NCBI GenBank assembly: GCA_002254385.1
Contig: NJDO01000041.1
Coordinates: 1-15,439, forward strand
Direction: 5' to 3'
Origin: Thermoplasmatales archaeon ex4484_6
GTDB taxonomy: Archaea > Thermoplasmatota > Penumbrarchaeia > Penumbrarchaeales > Penumbrarchaeaceae
Length of the DNA stretch: 15,439 bases
The position numbers and the translations under genes are program-made. This document shows positions 6,585 to 14,068 of this stretch, in pieces (positions within the stretch are counted from its first letter, which is position 1; every line of letters starts with the position of its first letter). Below the pieces are notes generated by a model. That model was not told the origin of the DNA. It was given only the letters and a program-made list of their open reading frames with translations, and made no database searches.

Positions 6585-6843
6585 TTTCCATTACAATAAA
6601 TTTTGAACTGGTGTTCATACGGAGAGTGGTGTTGATAAATACATGATCGGTATCAAGAACCTGAAAGCAATGATCCGAAAATGAAAGTGCAGGGGGGGAT
6701 TTCCAGGATCGTGAGTTAAATATCCAGCCGAAATGATTATATCGAGGGTCTTGTTTTAATGTTCAAAAATCTTTGAAATGAACATCTCTTCCCATGAGAT
6801 ACGCGGAGAAAGGAAAACGTTGAACCGGAAGGCTGGAGTGAAA

Positions 6844-7086
6844 ATGATGAAGATAGAGATATACGGTGCCCGATGCGCCAAGTGCAAGAGGATGGCAAGA
6901 CATGCGGAAAAAGCCGCAAAACAGCTGAATATCAAGGCAGAGGTCTCGAAGGTGGAGGATATTCAGAAGATCATGGAGAAGGGCATTATGATGACACCTG
7001 CCCTTGTCGTGGATGGCAAAGTCCTGATGTCAGGAAGGACATCCAGTCTCGATGAGGTGAGGGAGCTCATCAAACAGCACATGTGA
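6844..7086 (+). CDS. Mini-thioredoxin (small redox-active disulfide protein)
   Basis: This 80-residue cytoplasmic protein of the redox_disulf_2 type (TIGR00412-like) starts with a beta strand, MKIEIYGARCAKCKRM. The active-site CxxC is CAKC (C11, C14 counted from ATG 6844). MMTPALVVDGKVLMSG (about 49-64) supplies the cis-proline strand and turn, completing a minimal thioredoxin fold. ATG 6844 is preceded by GGAGTG at 3-5 nt, which decides the start. ATG 6778 upstream has no SD. The family often sits beside COG0701 permeases. Here it heads a four-gene operon ending in arsC, with 18 nt to the next gene. It could donate electrons to ArsC or pass them to the CcdA-type protein; which one is not shown. 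Confidence 0.85.
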   Translation: MMKIEIYGARCAKCKRMARHAEKAAKQLNIKAEVSKVEDIQKIMEKGIMMTPALVVDGKVLMSGRTSSLDEVRELIKQHM

Positions 7087-7104
7087 TATCCTGGGGCAAA
7101 CTGA

Positions 7105-7896
7105 ATGAGCTCGGAGGTTAAAGAGAAAACGAAAGGAACGCATACAAAAGAAAGATTGTATGTTGATAGGGCACTATTAAAGGGTGATTGGACGGAGTGT
7201 CCGTCATGCGGGGAGAGGGTCAAATCGGTAAATCTCGGGGGTCACATCAGAAAAGTTCACAAACTTGAAATGGTGCATGGGACCGAGAAGAGCAATCTCG
7301 TTCCCCTGGTGATCCTTGTTATTCTTATTGTCATCATCTCATCGGTTGGCATCTATTTCCTGTCGAGGGGGAATTCGGATGGAGGAGGGAAGGGCTCCTC
7401 GGGTCCCCCGGAGGATGGATGGCTCGATGATTACATACCCGTCCATGATACGGGTTCAGGGGAAGATGACTGGTGGATAGTTTATCCTGACGACCACCCT
7501 GATTGGGGAACGGACCCGGATCACCCCGATTGGGTTCTGGAAAGATTGGGCAGGGGGCCGATCCTCATCCTGGACCACAGCGACAACTGCATCCCCTGCC
7601 TCCGGCAGCAGGAGGATGTTGATTCCATCATGGAATACTTCGGTGATGATATACTATTGATCGACCTGCTTTCGGGACAGGACGAGAGAGCGTCGGAAGT
7701 GTTCGGGGTGTATGACCCCGGAGGTCCTCCCAATTACATCCCGCTCTCTGTCATTATCACGCTGGTCAAGGATGTGAACGGAGAGGTGAAGATCGGGTGG
7801 CACAGCGTGGAGGGAGCAACCGGGGAGGAATGGCTGACGGAACATGTGAAGGACGCCATCTACTATCACCGGGAGAATATCGATGAATGGAAGTGA
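7105..7896 (+). CDS. Zinc finger-membrane anchor-thioredoxin fusion
   Basis: This 263-residue protein has three parts. Residues 1-63 are cytoplasmic and contain a C2H2-like zinc site: CPSC (C32, C35) with HIRKVH (H47, H52). Residues 64-86 form one hydrophobic membrane helix. An acidic, glycine- and proline-rich linker (about 88-145) leads to an outside thioredoxin-like domain with strand PILILDHSD and active site CIPC (162-165), followed by a helix and a strand PLSVIITLV whose proline (213) could be the cis-proline. By topology the CxxC faces outside the cytoplasm. The gene overlaps the next one by 14 nt, so translation is probably coupled. The CcdA-type protein encoded there is the natural reductant. 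The start ATG 7105 has only a weak SD (GGGG). The role of the cytoplasmic zinc finger is unknown; sensing or protein contact is possible. Confidence 0.8.
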   Translation: MSSEVKEKTKGTHTKERLYVDRALLKGDWTECPSCGERVKSVNLGGHIRKVHKLEMVHGTEKSNLVPLVILVILIVIISSVGIYFLSRGNSDGGGKGSSGPPEDGWLDDYIPVHDTGSGEDDWWIVYPDDHPDWGTDPDHPDWVLERLGRGPILILDHSDNCIPCLRQQEDVDSIMEYFGDDILLIDLLSGQDERASEVFGVYDPGGPPNYIPLSVIITLVKDVNGEVKIGWHSVEGATGEEWLTEHVKDAIYYHRENIDEWK

Positions 7897-9316
7897 CGCG
7901 AGATCGAAAAAAAAGGGGCCCTTCACGGTCATTTCCATCGTTATCGTTATTATTTTTACCCTGACAATAACCTTCTATCTCTTCTGGTCGGATATGAATA
8001 TCAGCAGGGAGAAAGCCCCGGATTTCGAGATACTAACGGAAAACGTCAATATCACAAGGCTGGGTGATCTTGAAGGAAATCCGGTGATACTCCATTTCAC
8101 AAATATCGAGAACCCCCTCTGTCTTGAATGCGAAAAGGTGCTCGAGGAACAGGTAAGGGAGATATCCAAAGCACTTGAAGAGAGGAGCGACCTCAATGTG
8201 ATCACCATCAACATGAGGAAGAATCCCTATTCGGAGAGGGGCGATGAACTGGTAAGGAAATGGTGGGGGATCAATGTCACATGGATATGGTTGGAGGATG
8301 GGGAACCTTTTCCAGTATCGGGAAAATATACCGATTACTGGAGTCTGAGCGGAGGCAGTGTCAATCCGACAATACTGCTGCTGGATGAGGACCTCTACGT
8401 GGTCGGGATATATCATGTGTACCAGATGGGAAAAGGGGAAATTGACGGGGTTGTCACCTCGGATAGGATCATCGGGAAGATCGAAAAGATCGAACAGGGG
8501 GAATGGGAAGGGGTGGAAGGCGAGAGAGCGGCTCTGGGAAGCGGTTCCGTTCTGGGAATGTTCATGCTCGGGGTTGTGACATCGTTCTCTCCCTGTTCCA
8601 TTGCTCTTCTATTCTCCGTTTTCACATTCATGTTCTCACGAAGGAGGGAACAGGGATCATCCCAAACGGAAGGGTCGACCACAACCTCAAAGGGTGCGAG
8701 AGAAGGTTTCCTTGCCGGATCCGCGTTCGTTTTAGGGATGGCCGCCGTCTTCTTCATCATGGGGATTCTGATAGCACGTCTTGGGGTATTCGTGCAGGGA
8801 GCAAGGTATTTCGATATAGCTGCTGGCATCATCCTCTTGATCCTTGGAGTCAACAACGTTTTCTCGATCACGGAGCTGCTGCAGGATGTGAAGGAACGTT
8901 TTTTTACAGGTAGAAAACGCAGGACGGATGTCAGGACCGGTTTATCATTCAAGGAGCGTGTGATAGATGGTCTGGGGACGGTATTCGTAAGATCTCCCGT
9001 GGGGGGAGCTTTCCTTCTTGGGATTTTCTTCTCTCTGGGATGGGCTCCCTGTGCGGTTTCACTTGTCCTCCCGGTGGTGGTTTGGATGATGGCGCAGGAC
9101 ATCCCCTTGTTCGTGGGCGGACTCCTTTTCTTCTTCTTCGGATTGGGACACGGCATCATAATCATACCACTTTCGGTCGGGACAAGCTCCTTCTCAGCCC
9201 GTTTGGCCCAGCGTTTCGTGAACGCCGCAAAATGGACAAGGATCATTTTCGGGATAATGGTTATTGCCATGGGAGTGATATTTTCCCTGAGGTTCTTCGG
9301 GGTGAAGCTGTGGTAG
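7883..9316 (+). CDS. Thioredoxin-CcdA fusion (DsbD-like transmembrane thiol relay)
   Basis: This 477-residue protein has an N-terminal signal anchor (13-35) and an extracytoplasmic thioredoxin-like domain (about 44-205) with active site CLEC (C80, C83) and a likely cis-proline in SVNPTILLL (P162). A CcdA/DsbD-beta type membrane domain of about six segments follows. Its two reactive cysteines are in FSPCSIALL (C238) and GWAPCAVSLVLP (C390), the usual places in segments 1 and 4. Such proteins take electrons from cytoplasmic thioredoxin and move them across the membrane to an outside thiol domain. Here the outside domain is fused at the N terminus, and a second outside thioredoxin is encoded just upstream (14-nt overlap). 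The arsC start overlaps this gene's end by 7 nt. Co-expression with arsenate reductase is seen in the layout; a direct part in arsenate reduction is inferred. Confidence 0.9.
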   Translation: MNGSDARSKKKGPFTVISIVIVIIFTLTITFYLFWSDMNISREKAPDFEILTENVNITRLGDLEGNPVILHFTNIENPLCLECEKVLEEQVREISKALEERSDLNVITINMRKNPYSERGDELVRKWWGINVTWIWLEDGEPFPVSGKYTDYWSLSGGSVNPTILLLDEDLYVVGIYHVYQMGKGEIDGVVTSDRIIGKIEKIEQGEWEGVEGERAALGSGSVLGMFMLGVVTSFSPCSIALLFSVFTFMFSRRREQGSSQTEGSTTTSKGAREGFLAGSAFVLGMAAVFFIMGILIARLGVFVQGARYFDIAAGIILLILGVNNVFSITELLQDVKERFFTGRKRRTDVRTGLSFKERVIDGLGTVFVRSPVGGAFLLGIFFSLGWAPCAVSLVLPVVVWMMAQDIPLFVGGLLFFFFGLGHGIIIIPLSVGTSSFSARLAQRFVNAAKWTRIIFGIMVIAMGVIFSLRFFGVKLW

Positions 9317-9750
9317 GCAATGTTCCCTCATCCGGAAAGAGGAGCGTTCTGTTTCTGTGCACACATAATTCCTGCAGATCCCAGATGGCGGAAGCTCTCA
9401 TGAAGCATACACTCTCGGACAGGTTCGAGGCACACAGCGCCGGTATCGAACCATCAGGTGTGGATCCTCGTGCAAGGAGAGTGCTCGAAGAACTTGGTAT
9501 CGAGACATCCTCTCTTCGTTCCAAGTCGGCGGAGGAATTCCTCGATGATTACATAGATATGGTGGTAACGGTCTGCGATCGTGCAAAGGAAGCATGTCCC
9601 TTCTTCCCGGGTGCCGGAGGATACATGCACAGAAGCTTCGTGGACCCTCCGGATCTCATTGGAGAGGGAATTGAGCCCCTTGAAGCTTTCAGAAGAATAA
9701 GGGACGAGATAGAGGAATGGTTGCTGGAAACCTTCTCTCACCTATCATGA
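9310..9750 (+). CDS. arsC: Arsenate reductase, thioredoxin-coupled type
   Basis: This 146-residue cytoplasmic enzyme reduces arsenate to arsenite. It has the low-molecular-weight phosphatase fold with loop CTHNSCRS (C17 to S24), where C17 is the nucleophile and R23 binds the oxyanion. It also has the second redox pair C89 and C96 in VVTVCDRAKEACPFFPG, which marks the pI258-type, thioredoxin-dependent branch rather than a plain tyrosine phosphatase. DP at 112-113 supplies the general acid. The end, LEAFRRIRDEIEEWL, is typical. Start: GTG 9310 has GGGGTGA about 4 nt before it and overlaps the preceding stop by 7 nt. No ATG fits. The electron donor is probably the operon's own mini-thioredoxin or the thioredoxin that feeds the CcdA protein. 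The last 13 nt overlap the end of ilvD on the opposite strand. Confidence 0.95.
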   Translation: MVGNVPSSGKRSVLFLCTHNSCRSQMAEALMKHTLSDRFEAHSAGIEPSGVDPRARRVLEELGIETSSLRSKSAEEFLDDYIDMVVTVCDRAKEACPFFPGAGGYMHRSFVDPPDLIGEGIEPLEAFRRIRDEIEEWLLETFSHLS

Positions 9751-11363
9751 TATTCATTCATTATCGATCTCCTGTATCTCTCAAGGAAAGGTGTAAGCTT
9801 CCTTTCAGGGGGGGTGAGGGCCCTTCTCCTTCGTTCCAGTTCCCCTTCGTCCACAAGGATGTCGATCCTTCTTTCGGGGATGTCTATCTCTATGATATCA
9901 CCATCCCTTATCAGACCGATCGCCCCTCCCACGAAGGCTTCGGGCTCGACATGACCGATGCACGGCCCCCTGGTCGCCCCGGAGAACCTTCCATCCGTCA
10001 CGAGGGCGACCTTATCGAAACCGGCTCCTGCTATCGCTGCGGTGGGTGTGAGCATCTCGGGCATCCCGGGAGCTCCCGCGGGGCCCATGAAATTTATGAT
10101 GACAACGTCTCCTTCCCGGATGGTCCCGCTGCGGATGGCATCGAGGACATCTCCCTCCTTGTGGAAGACCCGGGCCGGACCCTTGTGACGCATCATGTCA
10201 TCATTCACAGCGATCTGTTTCACCACCGAGGAAGCCGCCAGGCTCCCCCTGAGGACCGCAATACCACCTTCCGGGTAGAACGGGTCGCTCACGGGTCGTA
10301 TTACGGTGGGGTCCCTGACCACTGCCTCCTTGATCTTTTCCTTCAGGTTGCTCCCTTCGATGTCGATGGCATCCTTCAAGTACTCTCTCAATTCTTTCAT
10401 CACTGCAGGAATACCCCCGGCCCTGTCAAGGTCTTCCAGGTGATGAGGGCCGGACGGTGAAATATGACAGATATTGGGAACCTTCCTCGAGATCCCATCG
10501 AATACATCGGCATCGAGTCGAATTCCCGCCTCTTTCGCAACGGCCGCAAGGTGCAGGATCCCGTTGGTCGAACCTCCTATCGCAATATATACAGTTGCGG
10601 CATTCTCGAAGGCGTTCTCTGTCATGATCGCAGAAGGCCTCAGATCATCTCTGACGAGTTCAACGGCCCTTCTGCCGGTCATGTAAGCCTCCTCGAGCTT
10701 TCTGTTAGAAATCGCCAATGTTGTGGCGGACCCTTCAAGCGACATGCCGAGCGCCTCCGTGATGCAGGACATGGTATTGGCAGTGAACAGTCCCGAACAT
10801 GACCCGGCTCCCGGACATGAGTTCATCTCGATCTGTCGTGCCTTTCCGGGGTCCATCGAACCCTTCTCGAGAGATCCCACCGCCTCGAAAGCCGAGGAAA
10901 GGTCCAGCTCCCCGCTCTCTCCCCCCGCCATCATCGGACCGCCTGTAATTATGATGGAAGGGATGTCGAGCCTTGCTGCAGCCATGAGCATCCCGGGGGT
11001 GATCTTGTCGCAGTTGGTCACACCCACCCATCCGTCAAGGGAATGGGAGAGAACCATGAGTTCTATGTTGTCGGCGATATGGTCCCTGGACGGCAGGGAA
11101 TGCCTCATGGAAACATGCATCGCGATACCGTCGCATATCCCGGGCACGCCCCATTCAAATGGAACTCCTCCCGCATCCCTTATGCCCTTCTTGACCTCTT
11201 CCGAGAGCTTCCTCAGATGGATGTGCCCCGGAATGATGTCGTTGAATGAATCCGCAACCCCGATGAAGGGTTTCTCCATATCGTCATCATTCAGACCCGC
11301 CGCTCTCAGCAGGGCCCTGTGCGGGAGCGTCTCAATACCTTTCTTCAGAATGTCGGACCTCAT
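9738..11363 (-). CDS. ilvD: Dihydroxy-acid dehydratase
   Basis: This 541-residue iron-sulfur hydro-lyase converts 2,3-dihydroxy-isovalerate and its methylvalerate homologue to the 2-oxo acids in valine, leucine and isoleucine synthesis. It opens MRSDILKKGIETLPHRALLRAAG, a typical archaeal N terminus. Cluster ligands are expected at the cysteines in VTNCDKITPGM and NSCPGAGSCSGLFTANTM. VPGICDGIAM, GGSTNGILHL and VTDGRFSGATRGPCIGHVEPEA are further IlvD signatures, the last near the catalytic serine. Length is normal. The frame stays open to a GTG at 11444, but ATG 11363 matches the family start. ATTAAT lies about 27 nt upstream, suggesting a leaderless transcript. It stands apart from the arsenic genes, converging on arsC with a 13-nt overlap and diverging from the HD/hydro-lyase operon. 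Confidence 0.96.
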   Translation of the reverse strand: MRSDILKKGIETLPHRALLRAAGLNDDDMEKPFIGVADSFNDIIPGHIHLRKLSEEVKKGIRDAGGVPFEWGVPGICDGIAMHVSMRHSLPSRDHIADNIELMVLSHSLDGWVGVTNCDKITPGMLMAAARLDIPSIIITGGPMMAGGESGELDLSSAFEAVGSLEKGSMDPGKARQIEMNSCPGAGSCSGLFTANTMSCITEALGMSLEGSATTLAISNRKLEEAYMTGRRAVELVRDDLRPSAIMTENAFENAATVYIAIGGSTNGILHLAAVAKEAGIRLDADVFDGISRKVPNICHISPSGPHHLEDLDRAGGIPAVMKELREYLKDAIDIEGSNLKEKIKEAVVRDPTVIRPVSDPFYPEGGIAVLRGSLAASSVVKQIAVNDDMMRHKGPARVFHKEGDVLDAIRSGTIREGDVVIINFMGPAGAPGMPEMLTPTAAIAGAGFDKVALVTDGRFSGATRGPCIGHVEPEAFVGGAIGLIRDGDIIEIDIPERRIDILVDEGELERRRRALTPPERKLTPFLERYRRSIMNEYHDR

Positions 11364-11663
11364 GGGGGTGTAACGCTGACGGAAAGGATTAATCTTCTCA
11401 TTAGATACCGCATTAACCGCAGTCCATCCGTCCACATATTTCACGGTTCATTTTCCCTTCGGCAGCCAAGCTCCCGAAAATTGTCCGGTGGAAAAGTGGA
11501 TCCGGAACCGTCATCTTTCCATTTGACCAGCAGATACGGAGCTTCCATCGAAAAACGGTCATGTATTGTTCACGCTATAGTTCAGCGTTTCATGAGGAGG
11601 GGCAGGATTGATATTGCAGCGAATACCTACGGGTGATTCACCAAGACCTATGGTGGTGGACCC
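11364..11663. other. Divergent intergenic region, ilvD to HD gene
   Basis: No gene can be supported in these 300 bp. The stretch must hold the promoters of ilvD (ATTAAT just upstream of its ATG) and of the HD/hydro-lyase operon. GCTATAG near 11573 is a weak TATA candidate for the latter. A short frame ending at 11636 (last part MRRGRIDIAANTYG) has no amino-acid runs of the kind expected of an attenuator leader. I see no tRNA, riboswitch or repeat of note. Confidence 0.45.
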
Positions 11664-12239
11664 ATGATCCGGGAAGAGGATGTTTCAAAGCTTTTCGGGC
11701 CGCAGCTGGAGATGATCGGGAACCCCGAGATCAGAGACAAGGTCGTGACAACGTGGGTGCTCGGATGCCGGAAAGGTGGATGGGAGGATGTGGATGAACT
11801 GCTCGACATCCCCTTCACGCTTCTGACAGATACATACGGAATCAATCTGGTGGAGCATACGATTGCCGTGACCGAAGGAGCGATCGGACTGGCACTTGCG
11901 CAGAAGGAGACCTACGGCAGTATGCCCTACGAGGTCGACATGGACCGCCTCGTTGCGGGCGGTATCCTGCATGATGTTGGCAAGCTGCTTGAGATCGAGA
12001 AGCTTCCCGACGGCACATATGCGAAATCAAGGTCGGGGAAACTCATGCGCCACCCCATTTCCGGTTCACTCCTTGCTGCGGAAGCTGGTCTTCCCGATGA
12101 TTATATAAATACGATCGCCTGCCATGCAAAAGAGGGGGAGGGAAGACCGAAGGTCCTTGAAACCGTGCTTATACATCAGGCGGATTTCGCAACCTTCGAT
12201 CCACTGGTGATGAAGAAGAAGGACATGCTCATTGAATGA
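11664..12239 (+). CDS. HD-domain phosphohydrolase-like protein
   Basis: This 191-residue soluble protein carries a complete set of HD-superfamily metal ligands in order: H65 (VEHTIAV), H103-D104 (GGILHDVGKLLE), H130 (RHPISGS), H154 (ACHAKEGEG) and D174 (HQADFATFD). HD proteins hydrolyse phosphate esters, nucleotides or, in some branches, other bonds; the substrate here is not evident. The extra histidine between the HD pair and the final aspartate suggests a two-metal site, as in HDc enzymes. The start ATG 11664 has GGTGG 6-8 nt upstream. The stop is 9 nt before the next start, and the next gene's SD lies across this gene's end, so it is the first gene of the hydro-lyase operon. This close link implies a job tied to the aconitase-type enzymes: removing a phosphorylated by-product, repairing a cofactor, or regulation. 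All of these are inferences. Confidence 0.85.
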   Translation: MIREEDVSKLFGPQLEMIGNPEIRDKVVTTWVLGCRKGGWEDVDELLDIPFTLLTDTYGINLVEHTIAVTEGAIGLALAQKETYGSMPYEVDMDRLVAGGILHDVGKLLEIEKLPDGTYAKSRSGKLMRHPISGSLLAAEAGLPDDYINTIACHAKEGEGRPKVLETVLIHQADFATFDPLVMKKKDMLIE

Positions 12240-12248
12240 GGTGTTATG

Positions 12249-14063
12249 ATGGGAAGAACGATGCTTCAGAAGATACTCGAGAGGAGCAGTAAAGGGGATG
12301 TGAAAGCCGGGAACATCATCGACGTTTTCGTTCATGCGCGGGTATCAAGGGACTTTGGCGGAGCCAACGTCGTTGGGAATCTGGAATCGAACGGTCTGGA
12401 ACCCACCGATCCGGACAGGACCTTCTTCACCTTTGACTGCAATCCCACCGGTTCGGATCAGAAGTATGCGGCCAATCAGCATCTATGCCGGTTGTATGCA
12501 AGGAAGAAGGGAATAAGGGTATTCGATATTGACATGGGGATAGGCACACACATCGCGATGGATGAGGGGCTTGTGAAGCCGGGTGAGGTTTTCGTCTCCA
12601 CGGATTCGCATGCCAATATAATGGGGGCGATCGGAGCTTTCGGGCAGGGAATGGGGGATGTCGATATTGCCAAGGCCTTCTCGGATGGTAGTGTGTGGTT
12701 CAAGGTGCCGAGGTCGATGAAGATCACGTTGAAGGGGCTGCCATCATCATTGGCCACTCCCAAGGATGTCACGTTGAAGCTCCTGCAGGAATTGGGAGCG
12801 AACGGCCTGCTCGGTTACGCCGTGGAGATGTACGGTCCCTACATCGAATCGCTTCCACTCCACGGCAGGATAACAATGGCCTCAATGTGCACGGAGATGG
12901 GAGGGATCATAATGCTCATCCCTCCCGACGGGAGGACCCTTGAAGAGATCGGAGCGAAGGATATGGACATCTCCACCCTTCTCCCGGACAGGGACGCATC
13001 CTATGACAGGGAGCTGGAAATAGATATCGGGGGAACCGAACCCATGATATCCCTTCCGGGTCATCCCGAGGATGTGGTTCCCGTGAGCAGGGTCAGGGGC
13101 ACGAAGATCGATTCCGCCTTCATTGGCTCCTGCACCAACGGGAGGTACGAGGATCTGAAGGCTGCCGCGAACATACTGAAGGGCAGGAAGGTCGCTCCCG
13201 GGGTGGTTCTCAAGATAGTGCCCTCGACAAGGAAGATATGGGAGAGGTGCCTGGAGGAGGGCATCATCAAGGACCTCATGGAAGCTGGAGCCCTGATAGG
13301 CAATGCAGGATGCGCGGGATGCGCCGCCGGTCAGATAGGGCAGAACGGTCCGGGCGAGATAACGGTCTCGACAGGCAACCGGAACTACAAGGGAAAGCAG
13401 GGAAAAGGCAGTGTATATCTTGCTTCTCCGGAGACCGTTGCCGCTTCCGCAGCTGCAGGATACATAACGACAAAGGATGATATTCCCCCCGAGCCAGCCG
13501 TATTCACTACGATGAACGGGGAGGAAAGTGGTGAAGCTCCCTGCATCGAGGAGGTTCCGGAGAGGCCCACCGTGATCAGGGGAAGGATATGGTATATTCC
13601 CCGGGACAATATCGATACCGACATGATATATCACAACAGCCATCTGGCTGTTACCGACAGGGAGGAGATGGCAAGATATGCATTCGGAAACCTGGAGGGA
13701 TACGAGGATTTCTCCGCCAGGGCGAGGAAAGGCGATATAATCGTCGTAGGAAAGAATTTCGGAGCCGGAAGCTCAAGACAGCAGGCCGTGGACTGTTTCG
13801 TCTCCCTCGGGATCGGAATGATACTCGCGGAATCGTTCGGCTCCATCTACGAGAGGAACGCCATCAACACCGGATTCCCCATCCTGACCTACAGACCGGA
13901 GGAGGGATTGTTCTCCGAGGGTGACGTGGTGGAGGTAGATATCTCTAAAGGAAAAGCAAGGAACCTAACCAAGGAGAGAGATTTCGATGTGGAGCCCTTC
14001 TCCGATGTGCAGATGGACATCTACCTTCGAGGTGGTCTCCTCTCCAACATCTGCAGGGAGTGA
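12249..14063 (+). CDS. Fused aconitase-superfamily hydro-lyase (large+small domains)
   Basis: This 604-residue enzyme of the aconitase/isopropylmalate isomerase family has both subunits in one chain. The large part (about 1-415) has the [4Fe-4S] cysteines C295 (GSCTNGRYEDL) and C355/C358 (GCAGCAAG) and the DSH motif (119-121). The small swivel part (about 440-604) has NIDTDM and FGAGSSRQQA, with catalytic S508-S509-R510. Several conserved sites differ. The DH pair of the family (D100-H101 in mitochondrial aconitase) reads DC (63-64). GIxHQ reads GIGTH, so an ungapped alignment puts T at the H147 place. NRNxxGR ends in K383 instead of the substrate arginine. Small-domain GSSREH is GSSRQQ. It may use a substrate other than citrate or isopropylmalate. 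Start: GAGGTG is 5 nt before ATG 12249, giving MGRTMLQKIL; ATG 12246 is also possible. It overlaps or abuts the following large-subunit gene, so the two are co-expressed. Confidence 0.85.
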   Translation: MGRTMLQKILERSSKGDVKAGNIIDVFVHARVSRDFGGANVVGNLESNGLEPTDPDRTFFTFDCNPTGSDQKYAANQHLCRLYARKKGIRVFDIDMGIGTHIAMDEGLVKPGEVFVSTDSHANIMGAIGAFGQGMGDVDIAKAFSDGSVWFKVPRSMKITLKGLPSSLATPKDVTLKLLQELGANGLLGYAVEMYGPYIESLPLHGRITMASMCTEMGGIIMLIPPDGRTLEEIGAKDMDISTLLPDRDASYDRELEIDIGGTEPMISLPGHPEDVVPVSRVRGTKIDSAFIGSCTNGRYEDLKAAANILKGRKVAPGVVLKIVPSTRKIWERCLEEGIIKDLMEAGALIGNAGCAGCAAGQIGQNGPGEITVSTGNRNYKGKQGKGSVYLASPETVAASAAAGYITTKDDIPPEPAVFTTMNGEESGEAPCIEEVPERPTVIRGRIWYIPRDNIDTDMIYHNSHLAVTDREEMARYAFGNLEGYEDFSARARKGDIIVVGKNFGAGSSRQQAVDCFVSLGIGMILAESFGSIYERNAINTGFPILTYRPEEGLFSEGDVVEVDISKGKARNLTKERDFDVEPFSDVQMDIYLRGGLLSNICRE

Positions 14064-14068
14064 TGACG

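Larger units (their letters stand above)
6512..6843. other. Intergenic control region between TDT gene and arsC operon
   Basis: No gene is seen in these roughly 330 bp, which are clearly more AT-rich than the flanks. The minus-strand TATA-like element (6577-6584) and an inverted repeat near the predicted start of transcription (6538-6557) belong to the TDT gene. ATTATAT (6736-6742) is a candidate TATA element for the plus-strand operon, giving a transcript start near 6766. An in-frame ATG at 6778 would add 22 residues to the mini-thioredoxin, but it lacks an SD. Confidence 0.5.

Noticed and set aside
8413..9270. Minus-strand open frame of 285 codons
   Set aside because: Lies entirely opposite the CcdA-fusion gene, whose domains and cysteines are clear.
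9040..9309. N-terminal extension of arsC
   Set aside because: It is out of frame with and inside the CcdA-fusion gene; GTG 9310 with a good SD begins the family domain.
9717..10460. Long plus-strand open frame of 247 codons opposite ilvD
   Set aside because: It is antisense to the well-conserved ilvD reading frame, and its translation has no family-like features.
10723..11373. Plus-strand open frame of 216 codons opposite ilvD
   Set aside because: Antisense to conserved ilvD motifs; composition is typical of a shadow frame in GC-rich coding DNA.
11319..11636. Possible leader peptide or attenuator upstream of the HD operon
   Set aside because: The frame starts inside ilvD on the other strand, its end has no runs of Leu, Ile or Val, and no terminator/antiterminator pair is seen.
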